The notes: generated by a model not told the origin, from the letters alone. A stretch of DNA of 64,000 nucleotides from an uncultured Tenacibaculum sp. (GCF_947499065.1 NZ_CANMMT010000004.1:1-64000), one strand, 5' to 3'; positions 1 to 9,766 are shown, counted from the stretch's first letter. Made by a program: numbers and translations.

Positions 1-105
1 GGTGATTATTGCAATGGGGCTCACCTCTTACCATTCCGAACAGAGAAGTTAAGCCCATTAGCGCCGATGGTACTGCCAATGGTGGGAGAGTAGGTCGTTG
101 CCTTT
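1..105 (+). rRNA. rrf: 5S ribosomal RNA (3' end of an rRNA operon)
   Basis: The sequence carries the conserved 5S core CCGAACAGAGAAGTTAAGCC, and the terminal helix forms between GGTGAT at 1-6 and GTTGCC at 97-102. The first bases of the molecule may lie just outside the window, so the 5' end is uncertain by a few nucleotides. The 16S and 23S genes are expected to the left. A strong terminator follows at once. Confidence 0.95.
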
Positions 106-111
106 CTTTTT

Positions 112-149
112 AACCTCAATCTTATACAATAAGATTGAGGTTTTTTTTT
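112..149 (+). terminator. Rho-independent terminator of the rRNA operon
   Basis: A perfect 13-bp stem (112-124 with 130-142), a 5-nt loop and a T run to 149. It lies 7 nt after the 5S 3' end. Confidence 0.92.
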
Positions 150-246
150 GCCCTAAATCTAAATAAAAATATTCTTGAAGAAAGTATTAGACTATCTCTA
201 TAGGAAAATAAATTGTTTTATATGAGTTTTAGACTTGTTCTATAAA

Positions 247-1815
247 TTAACAAGGCTTTTTCTTTCGATGATTATATTTTTCTCTTATAATCGTTGAAAT
301 AGGCTTGTTTTCAATTTTACTTTCTAGCCATGATAGAATATCTAGATATAGAAAGGCTCTTTTTTCAAAAGGATGATTTTCATAAACTTTTAATCGGCTA
401 TGAATTTTCTTAAATTCATTTTTTATTTGATGTGGAAAAACATCTCCAAGTGATTTTATAGAAACAATAAATTCTTTTTGTACTTCTTGTAAATTTTCCA
501 TTTTAAGAAGGAACTTGTATGTGTCTTTAAATTGTCTTTCTAAATGATAGTCTAACCCGCATTCGTAATGTGCAATTAGATTTAAAATTCTAGCAAAACA
601 TTGTAAATCTTCACCAACATATAGCTTTTTTGAATTTATAATTTTGGATAGGTATTCAATAGATTTTTTATTTTCACCCATTCCAAAGTATAAGCAAGCT
701 ATCTTATAATATAATGTGATAATATGATGTTTGTCTATTCGATTACTATATTCATGAATCTTAGTATTAATTTCTTCAACTAAATACTCACCTTCACTAA
801 ATGTACCTTCTAAGAAATGCTTATGTAATTTGTTTGCATAGAAATATTGAAAAATTAAAATCTCAGTATTTCCATTCATTGGAATTTTATTTTCTTTTAT
901 ACTATTTTCAAATAATGTAAGTTCTTTATTAAATTCTTTTTCATGTTGAATAAAGAATAATGATTCTAATAAATAGTTGACTCCTTTTAAATAGAAAACA
1001 GGATTTAATTTTACCATTTTTGGATACTCTCGATATAAGTTTACCCAATTTGAAGAATACTTATAACCATTCAGAAAATTTTGAGTTAAAAGAGATCTCC
1101 ATAGGTGTGCTTTGTATAGCCATAAACGTTCTCTAAATCCTAATTTATTGTAATCAAAATTTGGTAAGCGAGCGTAAAAATAAGAGTTAATCTTATTCAG
1201 CTCTTCATCATTACGGGCATAGCCAGTTTTTAAAAGAATACCATACAATTGAAGTGATAAGTTAGAGAGTTTACTTGTAATTACATTTTGTAAACTTAAT
1301 TCCTTAGCCTGAATTGTTAATTCATCAGCTCTGGTACTAATACTTCGCGTTATATACTGACTTTCTATTACTTTTTCTAGTTCAACAATTTCATAAGCAA
1401 TATTTTTTTCTTCATTATCTATTGCTAATACTTTTGCTTTATCAAGCAATTTAAGACTTTGCTTATATAGACCTTTTTGATATAGTACTGTGGCAAAATC
1501 TAATTGTTCACGTATTTGAACTCGAACATTTTTATGTTTCGGATTCATTCGTAGGCTAGTTAGTATTTGCTTATACAAATGAGCTTTTAAATTAGAAAGT
1601 TGTTGTTTGCTTACAATTCCACTATTAATAATTGCTTTTTCATCATACTTTTTTTGTTTCTCTAAAAACTTAAAAAGAGTAAAAAATTTAGCTTCAGTAT
1701 TACCTTCTAATCGACCAATATATAAGTGAAACTGACGTTTTTCTGATTTCGTTAAAGATTGAATCAGTACAAATAAAGAATCATTTTGTTGGTTAACTCT
1801 TGTAAAATAATTCAT
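247..1815 (-). CDS. Conserved helical protein of unknown function (522 aa)
   Basis: I do not recognise a named family. There is no signal peptide or membrane segment, so it is probably cytoplasmic. The protein is rich in Lys, Leu and Asn and looks almost entirely alpha-helical. Two stretches look like TPR helix pairs: around residues 112-150 (LYQKGLYKQSLKLLDKAK) and around 365-395 (ACLYFGMGENKKSIEYLSKI). This suggests a TPR-like scaffold. It converges on the rRNA terminator and diverges from leuA, so it is probably a single-gene unit. The ATG at 1815 is the natural start. Function is not assigned. Confidence 0.8.
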   Translation of the reverse strand: MNYFTRVNQQNDSLFVLIQSLTKSEKRQFHLYIGRLEGNTEAKFFTLFKFLEKQKKYDEKAIINSGIVSKQQLSNLKAHLYKQILTSLRMNPKHKNVRVQIREQLDFATVLYQKGLYKQSLKLLDKAKVLAIDNEEKNIAYEIVELEKVIESQYITRSISTRADELTIQAKELSLQNVITSKLSNLSLQLYGILLKTGYARNDEELNKINSYFYARLPNFDYNKLGFRERLWLYKAHLWRSLLTQNFLNGYKYSSNWVNLYREYPKMVKLNPVFYLKGVNYLLESLFFIQHEKEFNKELTLFENSIKENKIPMNGNTEILIFQYFYANKLHKHFLEGTFSEGEYLVEEINTKIHEYSNRIDKHHIITLYYKIACLYFGMGENKKSIEYLSKIINSKKLYVGEDLQCFARILNLIAHYECGLDYHLERQFKDTYKFLLKMENLQEVQKEFIVSIKSLGDVFPHQIKNEFKKIHSRLKVYENHPFEKRAFLYLDILSWLESKIENKPISTIIREKYNHRKKKPC

Positions 1816-1912
1816 TTTAAAATATTGTTAATCAGCTTGTTATTGTTTTTGTTTTGTTTTTTGATGTCGTAAAGAGTATTTAAAAAAATAGCACTTCTGA
1901 AAAGCCAATATA

Positions 1913-1920
1913 TACATTTG
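1913..1920 (+). promoter_or_regulatory. Bacteroidota -7 element for the leu operon
   Basis: TACATTTG is a perfect match to the TAnnTTTG element of Bacteroidota housekeeping promoters and lies 29 nt before the leuA ATG. No clear TTG -33 box is seen at the usual distance. The 5' leader would be only about 20-25 nt, too short for a classical leucine attenuator. Confidence 0.6.
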
Positions 1921-1949
1921 ATTGATATAATGACAATATATTTAAGAGA

Positions 1950-3125
1950 ATGAATAACGATAAAGTCCAAATTTTCGATACCACTTTAAGAGATGGAGAG
2001 CAGGTCCCCGGTTGTAAACTGGACACAAAACAAAAGCTAGTTATTGCTGAGAGATTAGATTTTTTAGGAGTTGATATTATTGAAGCAGGTTTTCCAGTTT
2101 CTAGTCCAGGAGATTTTACTTCTGTAAATGAAATTGCAAAACTTGTAAAGAATGCTACAGTTTGTGGTTTGACTAGAGCAGTAAAAAAAGATATTGAAGT
2201 TGCTGCAGAAGCTTTAAAAATAGCTAAAAGACCAAGAATTCATACAGGAATTGGAACGAGTGATTCTCATATTAAATATAAGTTTAATTCTTCTCAAGAT
2301 GAAGTTATAAGAAGAGGGTTTGAAGCTGTTTCATATGCGAAGAATTTTGTTGATGATGTAGAATTCTATGCAGAAGATGCTGGTAGAACTGATAATGCTT
2401 TTTTAGCGAAAGTTTGTGAAGAGATGATTAAAGCTGGAGCTACAGTTTTAAATATTCCAGATACTACTGGTTATTGTTTACCTGAAGAGTATGGAGCTAA
2501 AATAAAATACTTAAAAGAGAATGTAAAAGGAATTGAAAATGTAATCATTTCATGCCATTGTCATAATGATTTAGGTTTAGCTACAGCAAATTCAATCGCT
2601 GGAGCAATTAATGGTGCTCGTCAAATAGAGTGTACTATTAATGGGATTGGAGAGCGAGCAGGAAATACAGCTTTAGAAGAGGTTGTTATGATTTTAAAAC
2701 AACACCCTTATTTGAATTTACAAACAGATATCAATACACAGTTATTATATGATACTAGCTTAATGGTTAGAGAAAGTATGGGAATGCCTGTACAGCCAAA
2801 TAAGGCTATAGTTGGAGCAAATGCTTTTGCACATAGTTCTGGGATTCATCAAGATGGAGTTATTAAAAATCGTGAGACATATGAAATCATAAATCCAGCT
2901 GATGTAGGTGTTACTGAAAGCGCTATTGTATTAACAGCAAGAAGTGGTAGAGCTGCTTTAGCATATAGAGCAAAAAAAATAGGGTATGAGTTAACCAAAA
3001 TTCAACTTGATTCAGCCTATAGAACTTTTTTAAGTTTTGCAGATAAGCAAAAAGAAGTAATAGATGATGATATTCATATGATAATGAAACAAGTTAATAA
3101 GGTTTCTAAAATAGCGATAGCCTAA
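1950..3125 (+). CDS. leuA: 2-isopropylmalate synthase, short form lacking the LeuA dimer domain
   Basis: It condenses acetyl-CoA with 2-oxoisovalerate, the first committed step of leucine synthesis, in the cytoplasm. The DRE-TIM metallolyase signature [11 protein letters not shown] is near residues 11-21, and the metal-binding HCHNDLGLA and [10 protein letters not shown] motifs follow at about 203-240. At 391 aa the protein ends after the HMGL-like barrel and linker. The roughly 130-residue C-terminal LeuA dimer domain that binds leucine in long enzymes is missing, so classical feedback inhibition by that domain is not expected. It heads an operon and overlaps leuC by 1 nt (TAATG). Genes upstream and downstream favour isopropylmalate over homocitrate as product. 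Confidence 0.9.
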   Translation: MNNDKVQIFDTTLRDGEQVPGCKLDTKQKLVIAERLDFLGVDIIEAGFPVSSPGDFTSVNEIAKLVKNATVCGLTRAVKKDIEVAAEALKIAKRPRIHTGIGTSDSHIKYKFNSSQDEVIRRGFEAVSYAKNFVDDVEFYAEDAGRTDNAFLAKVCEEMIKAGATVLNIPDTTGYCLPEEYGAKIKYLKENVKGIENVIISCHCHNDLGLATANSIAGAINGARQIECTINGIGERAGNTALEEVVMILKQHPYLNLQTDINTQLLYDTSLMVRESMGMPVQPNKAIVGANAFAHSSGIHQDGVIKNRETYEIINPADVGVTESAIVLTARSGRAALAYRAKKIGYELTKIQLDSAYRTFLSFADKQKEVIDDDIHMIMKQVNKVSKIAIA

Positions 3126-4507
3126 TGGGAAAAACATTATTTGACAAAGTATGGGATGCTCATGTAGTAGATACTATAAAGAATGGACCTCAAGTTTTAT
3201 ATATTGATAAACATTTAATCCATGAGGTTACAAGTCCACAAGCATTTAATGAGTTAAAGGAACGTAATATTCCAATTGCGCGTCCAGATAAGATTATTGC
3301 AACAGCTGATCATAATACTCCTACAGTAAATCAACATTTACCTGTTAGAGATGAACTTTCTAGAAATCAATTAGAGCAATTAACTAATAATTGTAAAGAG
3401 AATAATATAGAATTATATGGTTTAGGTCATAAATACAATGGAATTGTTCATGTAATGGCTCCAGAATTAGGAATTACTCAACCAGGCATGACAATGGTTT
3501 GTGGAGATAGTCATACATCAACCCATGGAGCTTTTGGTACAATTGCTTTTGGAATAGGAACAAGTCAAGTTGCACAAGTATTTGCAAGTCAATGTTTGTT
3601 ATTGCAAAAGCCTAAAAGTTTACGAGTAACGGTCAACGGAACCTTAAAAAAAGGTGTGTTGCCTAAAGATGTTATACTTTATATAATAGCTCAGCTAGGG
3701 ACAAATTCAGGAACAGGGTATTTCTGTGAATATGCAGGAAATGTTTTTGAAGAAATGTCTATGGAAGGTCGTATGACTGTTTGTAATATGAGTATTGAAA
3801 TGGGAGCTAGAGGAGGAATGATTGCTCCTGATGAAACTACTTTTGAATATGTAAAAGGTAGAAAATTTGCTCCTAAAGGTGAGTTATTTGAAGAGAAAGT
3901 AGCTCATTGGAAAACTTTAAAAACAGATATAAATGCTAAGTTTGATAAAGAGTACTCTTTTAACGCTGAAGATATAGAACCAATGGTTACTTATGGTACA
4001 AATCCTGGAATGGGAATAAAAATTACTGAAACTATTCCTGAAGAAAATGATGCTTCTTTTGAAAAATCGTTGACTTATATGAATTTTAAAAAGGGTGAAA
4101 GCTTAGTTAATAAGAAAATTAATTATGTTTTTATTGGTAGTTGTACAAATTCAAGGATTGAAGATTTTAGAGTTGCAGCTTCTTACGTTAAAGGAAAACA
4201 AAAGGCAAAAAATGTAAATGCATGGTTAGTGCCAGGATCACAATTGGTAGCAAAACAAATTCAAGAGGAGGGGTTGCAAACTATTTTTGAAAAAGCTGGT
4301 TTTGAATTGCGTGAACCTGGGTGTTCTGCTTGTTTGGCAATGAATGATGATAAAATACCTGAAGGAGAATATTGTGTTTCTACATCCAATAGAAATTTTG
4401 AAGGTAGACAAGGACAAGGGGCAAGAACTATTTTGGCAAGTCCACTAATAGCAGCAGCGACTGCAGTAGAAGGAAGAATTATTGATATAACTAAAAATCT
4501 TAATTAA
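3125..4507 (+). CDS. leuC: 3-isopropylmalate dehydratase, large subunit
   Basis: With LeuD it isomerises 2- to 3-isopropylmalate. The 460-aa length is normal. The 4Fe-4S ligands are visible as [14 protein letters not shown] (Cys near 340) and [11 protein letters not shown] (two Cys near 400). The substrate motif [13 protein letters not shown] lies near residue 127. The ATG overlaps the leuA stop by one base and leuD begins 1 nt after the stop, so the genes are translationally coupled. Confidence 0.96.
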   Translation: MGKTLFDKVWDAHVVDTIKNGPQVLYIDKHLIHEVTSPQAFNELKERNIPIARPDKIIATADHNTPTVNQHLPVRDELSRNQLEQLTNNCKENNIELYGLGHKYNGIVHVMAPELGITQPGMTMVCGDSHTSTHGAFGTIAFGIGTSQVAQVFASQCLLLQKPKSLRVTVNGTLKKGVLPKDVILYIIAQLGTNSGTGYFCEYAGNVFEEMSMEGRMTVCNMSIEMGARGGMIAPDETTFEYVKGRKFAPKGELFEEKVAHWKTLKTDINAKFDKEYSFNAEDIEPMVTYGTNPGMGIKITETIPEENDASFEKSLTYMNFKKGESLVNKKINYVFIGSCTNSRIEDFRVAASYVKGKQKAKNVNAWLVPGSQLVAKQIQEEGLQTIFEKAGFELREPGCSACLAMNDDKIPEGEYCVSTSNRNFEGRQGQGARTILASPLIAAATAVEGRIIDITKNLN

Positions 4508-4508
4508 A

Positions 4509-5087
4509 ATGGAAAAGTTTGTGAAATTAATAGATACAGCAATTCCTTTACCTACTGAAAACATTGATACTGATCAGATAATTCCAGCTCGTTTTTTAAA
4601 GGCAACGGATAAAAAAGGATTTGGAGATAATGTATTTAGAGATTGGCGTTTTCACAAAGATGGCAGTATAAATAAAGATTTTGTTTTAAATAATGATACA
4701 TACCAAGGAAGCATATTAATTGCTGGCGATAATTTTGGATGTGGTTCTAGTAGAGAACATGCAGCTTGGGCATTATCAGGTTATGGGTTTAAGGTTGTAA
4801 TTAGTAGTTTTTTTGCTGATATTTTTAAGGGTAATGCTTTAAACAATGGAATATTACCCATCCAAGTATCTGAAGAATATCTAAAGAAGTTATTGAAAAA
4901 AGTAAAAGAAATTCCAGAAACAGCTTTGATAGTTGATTTAGAGAATCAAGTATTAAAAACTCCTATTGGTAATTGTGAATTTGAAATCAATCAATATAAA
5001 AAAATATGCATGCTTAATGGATACGATGATATTGATTTCTTAATAAGTAAAAAAGATAAAATAAAAGCTTTTGAAGCAACATTATAA
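4509..5087 (+). CDS. leuD: 3-isopropylmalate dehydratase, small subunit
   Basis: This is the swivel subunit of isopropylmalate isomerase. The 192-aa length is usual. [14 protein letters not shown] near residues 18-31 and [17 protein letters not shown] near residues 73-89 are family signatures. It sits between leuC (1-nt gap) and leuB (5-nt gap). Confidence 0.96.
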   Translation: MEKFVKLIDTAIPLPTENIDTDQIIPARFLKATDKKGFGDNVFRDWRFHKDGSINKDFVLNNDTYQGSILIAGDNFGCGSSREHAAWALSGYGFKVVISSFFADIFKGNALNNGILPIQVSEEYLKKLLKKVKEIPETALIVDLENQVLKTPIGNCEFEINQYKKICMLNGYDDIDFLISKKDKIKAFEATL

Positions 5088-5092
5088 AAAAT

Positions 5093-6208
5093 ATGAAATA
5101 TAATATAGCTGTTATTCCAGGAGATGGAATAGGACCCGAAGTTACTGAACAAGCAAAAAAAGCAATGAATGCGATTGCTCATGTTTACGACCATACTTTT
5201 ATTTATAAAGAAGCATTAATGGGAGCTTGTGCTATAGATGCAACGGGAAACCCATTACCTAATGAAACTCTTTCAATTTGTAAACAGTCTGATGCAATAT
5301 TATTTGGAGCAATAGGACATCCTAAATATGATAATGATCCAAGTGCTAAAGTTAGACCAGAACAAGGTTTATTGAAGTTACGTAAAGAGTTAGGGTTATT
5401 TTGCAACGTTAGACCAGTAAAAGCTTACAATCAACTGATTGAAAATTCACCACTAAAAGAAGACATTATAAAAAATACTGATATTTCTATTTATAGAGAA
5501 TTAACAGGAGGTATTTATTTTGGAATAAAAGAGTTAAGTGATGATGGAAAAATAGCATTTGATGGGTGTTCTTATTCAGTAGAAGAAATTGAACGTATTG
5601 CACATTTAGCTTTTAAAGAAGCACAAAATAGACGTAAAAAATTAACCTTAGTAGATAAAGCAAATGTTTTAGAAACATCACGTTTGTGGAGAAAAACGGT
5701 TACTGCATTATCAAGTCAATATCCAGAAGTTACTTTAGACTTTTTATTCGTAGATAATGCAGCAATGCAAATGATTTTAAATCCTAAACAGTTTGATGTA
5801 ATTCTGACAGAAAATTTGTTTGGAGATATTATTAGTGATGAAGCAAGTGTTATTGGAGGGTCTATAGGATTATTAGCCTCAGCTTCAGTTGGTGAAGAGA
5901 ATGCTTTATTTGAACCTATTCATGGTTCTTTTCCACAAGCTACAGGAAAAGATATAGCTAATCCGTTGGCTTCAATTTTATCAGCAGCAATGTTATTGAA
6001 ACATTTAGGCTTACATACAGAAGCCATTGCTGTAGAACGAGCAGTGGAAAAATCGTTAGAACTAGGAATTACGACAGAAGATATTAGTTCTGAAACTAGT
6101 TTTGGAACAAGTAAAGTTGGTGATTTTATAGCCGATTATATCTATAATCAAGAGGATAGTAATTTAAATTTCCAGAATATACATATGGGTCAAAGCACCA
6201 TTATATAA
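5093..6208 (+). CDS. leuB: 3-isopropylmalate dehydrogenase
   Basis: NAD-dependent oxidative decarboxylation of 3-isopropylmalate to the leucine precursor 2-oxoisocaproate. The N-terminal IPGDGIGPEV, the LDFLFVDNAAMQMI segment, NLFGDIISDEAS, and EPIHGSFPQATGKDIANPLA are all present, and the 371-aa length fits the family. The last 15-20 residues (after IADYIYNQ) are an Asn/Gln-rich tail not needed for the fold. It is the last gene of the leuACDB operon and is followed by a strong terminator. Confidence 0.96.
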   Translation: MKYNIAVIPGDGIGPEVTEQAKKAMNAIAHVYDHTFIYKEALMGACAIDATGNPLPNETLSICKQSDAILFGAIGHPKYDNDPSAKVRPEQGLLKLRKELGLFCNVRPVKAYNQLIENSPLKEDIIKNTDISIYRELTGGIYFGIKELSDDGKIAFDGCSYSVEEIERIAHLAFKEAQNRRKKLTLVDKANVLETSRLWRKTVTALSSQYPEVTLDFLFVDNAAMQMILNPKQFDVILTENLFGDIISDEASVIGGSIGLLASASVGEENALFEPIHGSFPQATGKDIANPLASILSAAMLLKHLGLHTEAIAVERAVEKSLELGITTEDISSETSFGTSKVGDFIADYIYNQEDSNLNFQNIHMGQSTII

Positions 6209-6233
6209 TTAATTGATTATTACATGCAACTAG

Positions 6234-6270
6234 TGAGGTATTTATAGAAATATAAGTACCTCATTTTTTT
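6234..6270 (+). terminator. Terminator of the leuACDB operon
   Basis: A 13-bp stem (6234-6246 with 6251-6263, one G-U pair) closed by a GAAA tetraloop and followed by seven T. Confidence 0.9.
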
Positions 6271-6347
6271 ATCGTAAATATTCCTTAGTTCATATGAATA
6301 ATTCCTTGGTTTCCTAAAAAGTGATTTTAAGATCAAGGTACCTAGGA

Positions 6348-6355
6348 TACTTTTG
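6348..6355 (+). promoter_or_regulatory. -7 promoter element of the 247-aa exported protein gene
   Basis: TACTTTTG matches TAnnTTTG exactly and lies 30 nt before the ATG at 6385, after the leu terminator. No TTG box is evident at the normal spacing. Confidence 0.5.
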
Positions 6356-6384
6356 AAGTATAAATCATAAAAAACATTTTAAAG

Positions 6385-7128
6385 ATGAATACTAAAAGAG
6401 AACTAATTTTTTTAAGAGCGTTTGCATTTTGTTTAACAAGTGCAATTGTATTGTTAACTACTCAGAGTTTTAAAACTAAGAAGGTTACTAAGTTTGATAC
6501 CATAGATGTGAAACGTATTAATGTTGTAGAAAATGATGGAACAGTAAAAATGTTAATTACGAATGCTGAAAATTTCCCTTCTGAAGGAGATGAAATTAAT
6601 GGACAAGTTTACCATAAAAGAGTAAAGAGACCAGGATTGTTGTTTTATACTGAAGATGGTAAAGAGTGTGGTGGATTAATTTATGATGGTAAAAAAAGAG
6701 GAAAAGGACATAGTTCGGGACTTTCTTTAACATTTGATCAATACGATGGAGATCAAGTAATGCAATTGATAACTCTAGATAATAGTGATGGGGATAAAAG
6801 ATATAAATCTGGACGTTTAGTTTTTAATGATAGACCAGATAACGAGACACAAGAAATGTCAAGAAAATTACTAAAAGAGTTAAGTGCTATAGAGGATAAA
6901 GTAAAGAGAAAAGAAAAAATTAAAGAGTATAGAAAGAAAGGATTTTTAGGAGGTGCTCCTAGAGTAATTTTAGGACAGACTCCAGGAAAACAAAATGGAT
7001 TGTTTTTAAATGATGATCAAGGAAGAATGAGAGCTAAGTTTATAATTGATGAAAATAATGCTATTAAATTGGTAGCTTATGATGAAAAAGGAAATGTAGT
7101 TAGTACTTGGCCTGAAAACAAGAAATAA
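6385..7128 (+). CDS. Exported or membrane-anchored protein of unknown function (247 aa)
   Basis: An N-terminal hydrophobic segment at about residues 8-26 (FLRAFAFCLTSAIVLLTTQS) serves as signal peptide or anchor. The rest is soluble, beginning with a beta-strand pattern (FDTIDVKRINVVENDGTVKM). A charged stretch near residues 150-180 (KELSAIEDKVKRKEKIKEYR) interrupts beta-rich parts, and the C-terminal GLFLNDDQGRMRAKFIIDENN resembles the first half, suggesting repeated beta units. No catalytic motif was recognised. It has its own promoter and is followed by a hairpin, so it is probably monocistronic. Confidence 0.75.
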   Translation: MNTKRELIFLRAFAFCLTSAIVLLTTQSFKTKKVTKFDTIDVKRINVVENDGTVKMLITNAENFPSEGDEINGQVYHKRVKRPGLLFYTEDGKECGGLIYDGKKRGKGHSSGLSLTFDQYDGDQVMQLITLDNSDGDKRYKSGRLVFNDRPDNETQEMSRKLLKELSAIEDKVKRKEKIKEYRKKGFLGGAPRVILGQTPGKQNGLFLNDDQGRMRAKFIIDENNAIKLVAYDEKGNVVSTWPENKK

Positions 7129-7140
7129 TTTTTAAAATTT

Positions 7141-7170
7141 GTGATGAAGTTTACTAAAAAGCTTCATCAC
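7141..7170 (+). terminator. Hairpin between the 247-aa gene and the histidine kinase
   Basis: GTGATGAAG (7141-7149) and CTTCATCAC (7162-7170) form a perfect 9-bp stem with a 12-nt loop. There is no T run after it, so it is a weak terminator or mRNA 3'-end structure. It covers the GTG/ATG codons at 7141-7146 and argues that the kinase starts later, at 7198. Confidence 0.5.
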
Positions 7171-7197
7171 AAATTGAATATATTTGTTACCATAAAT

Positions 7198-8244
7198 ATG
7201 AAAAAAGTTGTTACATTTTTAAAAGAAAATTTACATTTTTTATTTTTTCTTTTTGCTTTCAGTTGGTTACTTATTTTAAAAAATGAATTACTAATATCTC
7301 GGTCTTTTGAAGATTTTAGATTTCATATAGATGCACCTTTTTGGTTTTTTTTAAATGGAATTTTTATTTTTCTACTGGTTACATTTATAAAGAAGAAAGT
7401 GGACAATAATTCACAATTAAAAATATCTATAGAAAAAAAATATGTACTTTTTTTTGGAATAGGCTTGTTTTGTTATGTGTTGTATAGTAATATATTAGGT
7501 TTATTAGTAGCTTTTATTTTCAATACTTTTTCAAGAAACTTTGGAAGTCTTTATCAAATAGTTTATAAAAATTTTGGTTCGATAATAGATTTTCTAATTT
7601 TTGGAGGTTTTTCATTGGCATACCTTTATTTTAAAGAGAATAGAAAATACGAAGAGCAGGTAAAAGACTATGAAATTAGTAAAGTTAAAAATGAAGTTAC
7701 CCAATTAAGAACTCAATTAAATCCTCATTTTTTATTTAATAATTTAAATGTATTGGATCATTTAATAGAAGAAGATACAGAGAAAGCAAGTTCGTTTTTA
7801 AATCGTTTTTCAGAATTGTATCGTTATAATTTATTTAGTGCAAATAAAGAATTAGTTTCTATACAAGATGAGCTAACTTTTTCTGAAGGCTATTTTGAAT
7901 TAATGAAGGTTAAGTATTATTCTTATTATAATTTAATAATTGAAGAAGAGTTGAAATTGTTGAAAGCTATTTTACCTCCATTTTGTATTCAAGTTTTAGT
8001 TGAAAATGCGATAACCCATAATAGAGGTACTGTAGAAAATCCAATCAATATAAAAATAGAACAAGTAAAAGAGGGAATTAAAGTATCTAATAATAAAATG
8101 GCCTTTAAGAATAAGAAAAAAGGAAATGGCATAGCGTTAAAGAATATTACAAAGCAATTTCATTATTTTGTTAAAAAGCCAATTTTGATAAAAGAAAATG
8201 AGACTTCTTTTGAAGTAACACTTCCATTGATTAATTTAAAATAG
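7198..8244 (+). CDS. LytS/AgrC-type sensor histidine kinase
   Basis: Membrane sensor of a two-component system. About four transmembrane segments fill the first 150 residues, then a short coiled linker (KENRKYEEQVKDYEISKVKNE) leads into the His_kinase domain. The phosphoacceptor motif LNPHFLFNNLNVLDHL is at about residues 176-191. The ATPase N box is VLVENAITHN and the glycine box GNGIALKNI. I place the start at the ATG at 7198 (MKKVVTFLKENLHFLFF, 348 aa) because the upstream in-frame codons lie in a hairpin. The LytTR regulator follows after 1 nt and is the obvious partner. The signal sensed is unknown. Confidence 0.88.
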   Translation: MKKVVTFLKENLHFLFFLFAFSWLLILKNELLISRSFEDFRFHIDAPFWFFLNGIFIFLLVTFIKKKVDNNSQLKISIEKKYVLFFGIGLFCYVLYSNILGLLVAFIFNTFSRNFGSLYQIVYKNFGSIIDFLIFGGFSLAYLYFKENRKYEEQVKDYEISKVKNEVTQLRTQLNPHFLFNNLNVLDHLIEEDTEKASSFLNRFSELYRYNLFSANKELVSIQDELTFSEGYFELMKVKYYSYYNLIIEEELKLLKAILPPFCIQVLVENAITHNRGTVENPINIKIEQVKEGIKVSNNKMAFKNKKKGNGIALKNITKQFHYFVKKPILIKENETSFEVTLPLINLK

Positions 8245-8245
8245 T

Positions 8246-9028
8246 ATGATGAAAATAGTATTGGTTGAAGATGAATTTCCAGCCAGAAAGAAAATAAAAA
8301 AGTATTTAGAAAAAATCTCTGAGCCTTATACTATTGTAAGAGAGTTAGAAGTAATTGAAGAGGTTTTATCATATTTTCAATCAGAACCTGAAGTTGATTT
8401 AATTTTTTCAGATATTGAGTTGTTAGATGGAAATGTTTTTAATGCTTATAAAGATTTAAATATAAAAGCACCGATTATATTTAGTACAGCTTACAATCAA
8501 TTTTGGATGAATGCTTTTGAAACTACAGGAATAGCGTACTTATTAAAACCTTATTCATTTGAACGCTTTGAAGCTGCTATACAAAAGTACTTAACTTTAA
8601 AAAGTACATTGGTTGTAGAATCTAGTGAGCAACATGTACTAGAAAAACTAGAGAGTTATTTTAGCAAACAAAAAGAAGAGACAATAACATATCAAGATTT
8701 TATACCAGTTAAAACTTCCAGTTATACATATTTTCTAAAAATTGAAGAAATAATGTACTTCCAAGCAGACTATGGTGTTATTGTTGCTTATGATAATTTA
8801 GAAAAAAAACATATTTTGAATCAAACTTCATTAAAGTCAGTAGAAGATCTTATAGATCCAATTATTTTTTTTAAAATTAATAGAAGTGAATTTGTAAATA
8901 GAAATTTTATTGAAAAAATAAGTAGATACACTAAAAATAGTGTTGCGGTACATCTGAGAAATAGTAAAACTATATTAAAAACAAGTCAAAATAGTACCGC
9001 AGCTTTTAATAATTGGTTGGGACTATAA
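8246..9028 (+). CDS. LytTR-family response regulator
   Basis: Partner of the preceding kinase. The receiver domain (about 1-120) has acidic residues at VEDEFPAR, the phosphorylated Asp in LIFSDIELLDG (near residue 57), a Thr/Ser at IIFSTAYN and the Lys in YLLKPYS. A C-terminal LytTR DNA-binding domain (about 155-260) contains PVKTSSYTYFLKIEEIMYFQ and the typical FFKINRSEFVNRNFIEKI. Two ATGs stand in tandem (8246, 8249). The target genes are not known; the SanA-like gene follows after 11 nt and is probably in the same operon. Confidence 0.92.
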   Translation: MMKIVLVEDEFPARKKIKKYLEKISEPYTIVRELEVIEEVLSYFQSEPEVDLIFSDIELLDGNVFNAYKDLNIKAPIIFSTAYNQFWMNAFETTGIAYLLKPYSFERFEAAIQKYLTLKSTLVVESSEQHVLEKLESYFSKQKEETITYQDFIPVKTSSYTYFLKIEEIMYFQADYGVIVAYDNLEKKHILNQTSLKSVEDLIDPIIFFKINRSEFVNRNFIEKISRYTKNSVAVHLRNSKTILKTSQNSTAAFNNWLGL

Positions 9029-9039
9029 AAGGTAAAAGC

Positions 9040-9675
9040 ATGAAAAAGAAAAAATATATCATAACACTGTTTGTTGTACTATTTCCATTATTGATAATTA
9101 TAATTTCAAATTATTCAATAGAAAATTATGCCAAAGGAAAAACTTTTTCTAATGCTTCAGAAATTAAGAAAAACAAAGTAGGCCTTGTTTTAGGTACAGC
9201 AAAAATGTTAAGCAATGGAATGGTTAATCTATATTTTAAATATAGAATAGAAGCCACTGTTGAATTATTTAAAAAAGGAAAAATAGATTTTGTACTTATA
9301 AGTGGCGACAATGGAAATAAAAGTTATGATGAGCCTACCGATTTTAAAAATGAATTAATGAAGTACGGAATACCAGAAGATAAAATATTCTTAGACTATG
9401 CTGGTTTTAGAACTTTAGATTCTGTGGTTAGATGTAAAGAAATTTTTGGACAAGATAAGGTTACCATAATATCACAAAAGTTCCATAATGAAAGAGCAAT
9501 TTATTTAGCACATAATCATAATATAGAAGCGGTTGGATTTAATGCTAAAGATGTTTCAGGACGTTATGGATTGAAAGTTAAATTAAGAGAATACTTAGCA
9601 AGGACAAAAGTTTTTATTGATATTTTATTTAGAGTTAAACCTAAGTTTTTAGGGAATAAAATAGAAATAAAATAA
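9040..9675 (+). CDS. SanA/YdcF-like DUF218 protein
   Basis: A single N-terminal membrane anchor (ITLFVVLFPLLIIIISNY, about residues 6-23) leads to an extracytoplasmic DUF218 domain: VGLVLGTAKML, FVLISGDNGNKSYDE, MKYGIPEDKIFLDYAGFRTLDSV and VTIISQKFHNERAIYLA are typical of the SanA family. E. coli SanA influences envelope permeability to vancomycin; the reaction is not established. I chose ATG 9040 (211 aa) because the anchor starts there and it lies 11 nt after the regulator stop, whereas the earlier GTG overlaps that gene. Confidence 0.88.
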   Translation: MKKKKYIITLFVVLFPLLIIIISNYSIENYAKGKTFSNASEIKKNKVGLVLGTAKMLSNGMVNLYFKYRIEATVELFKKGKIDFVLISGDNGNKSYDEPTDFKNELMKYGIPEDKIFLDYAGFRTLDSVVRCKEIFGQDKVTIISQKFHNERAIYLAHNHNIEAVGFNAKDVSGRYGLKVKLREYLARTKVFIDILFRVKPKFLGNKIEIK

Positions 9676-9701
9676 TTTTTTCTAAAATTATAAAATACCC
9701 C

Positions 9702-9717
9702 TGACACACCGCTGTCA
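9702..9717. promoter_or_regulatory. Inverted repeat TGACA-N6-TGTCA, candidate operator
   Basis: TGACA (9702-9706) and TGTCA (9713-9717) are separated by 6 nt. The repeat ends 11 nt before the -7 element at 9729 and so covers the -33 region of the DUF4345 promoter. A dimeric repressor or activator is a reasonable inference; the protein is unknown. Confidence 0.4.
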
Positions 9718-9728
9718 TTAGTCCGTTT

Positions 9729-9736
9729 TAAGTTTG
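9729..9736 (+). promoter_or_regulatory. -7 promoter element of the DUF4345 gene
   Basis: TAAGTTTG is an exact TAnnTTTG match. The TTG at 9734, the longest possible start of the next reading frame, lies inside this element and therefore cannot be the start. Confidence 0.65.
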
Positions 9737-9766
9737 CAGTGTACTAAAAAACTAAAGACAATTAAA

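Noticed and set aside
7141..7197. Extended start of the histidine kinase at GTG 7141 or ATG 7144
   Set aside because: These codons form one arm of a 9-bp hairpin, and the first membrane helix begins just after ATG 7198.
9734..9766. Extended start of the DUF4345 protein at TTG 9734
   Set aside because: It lies inside the perfect -7 promoter element.
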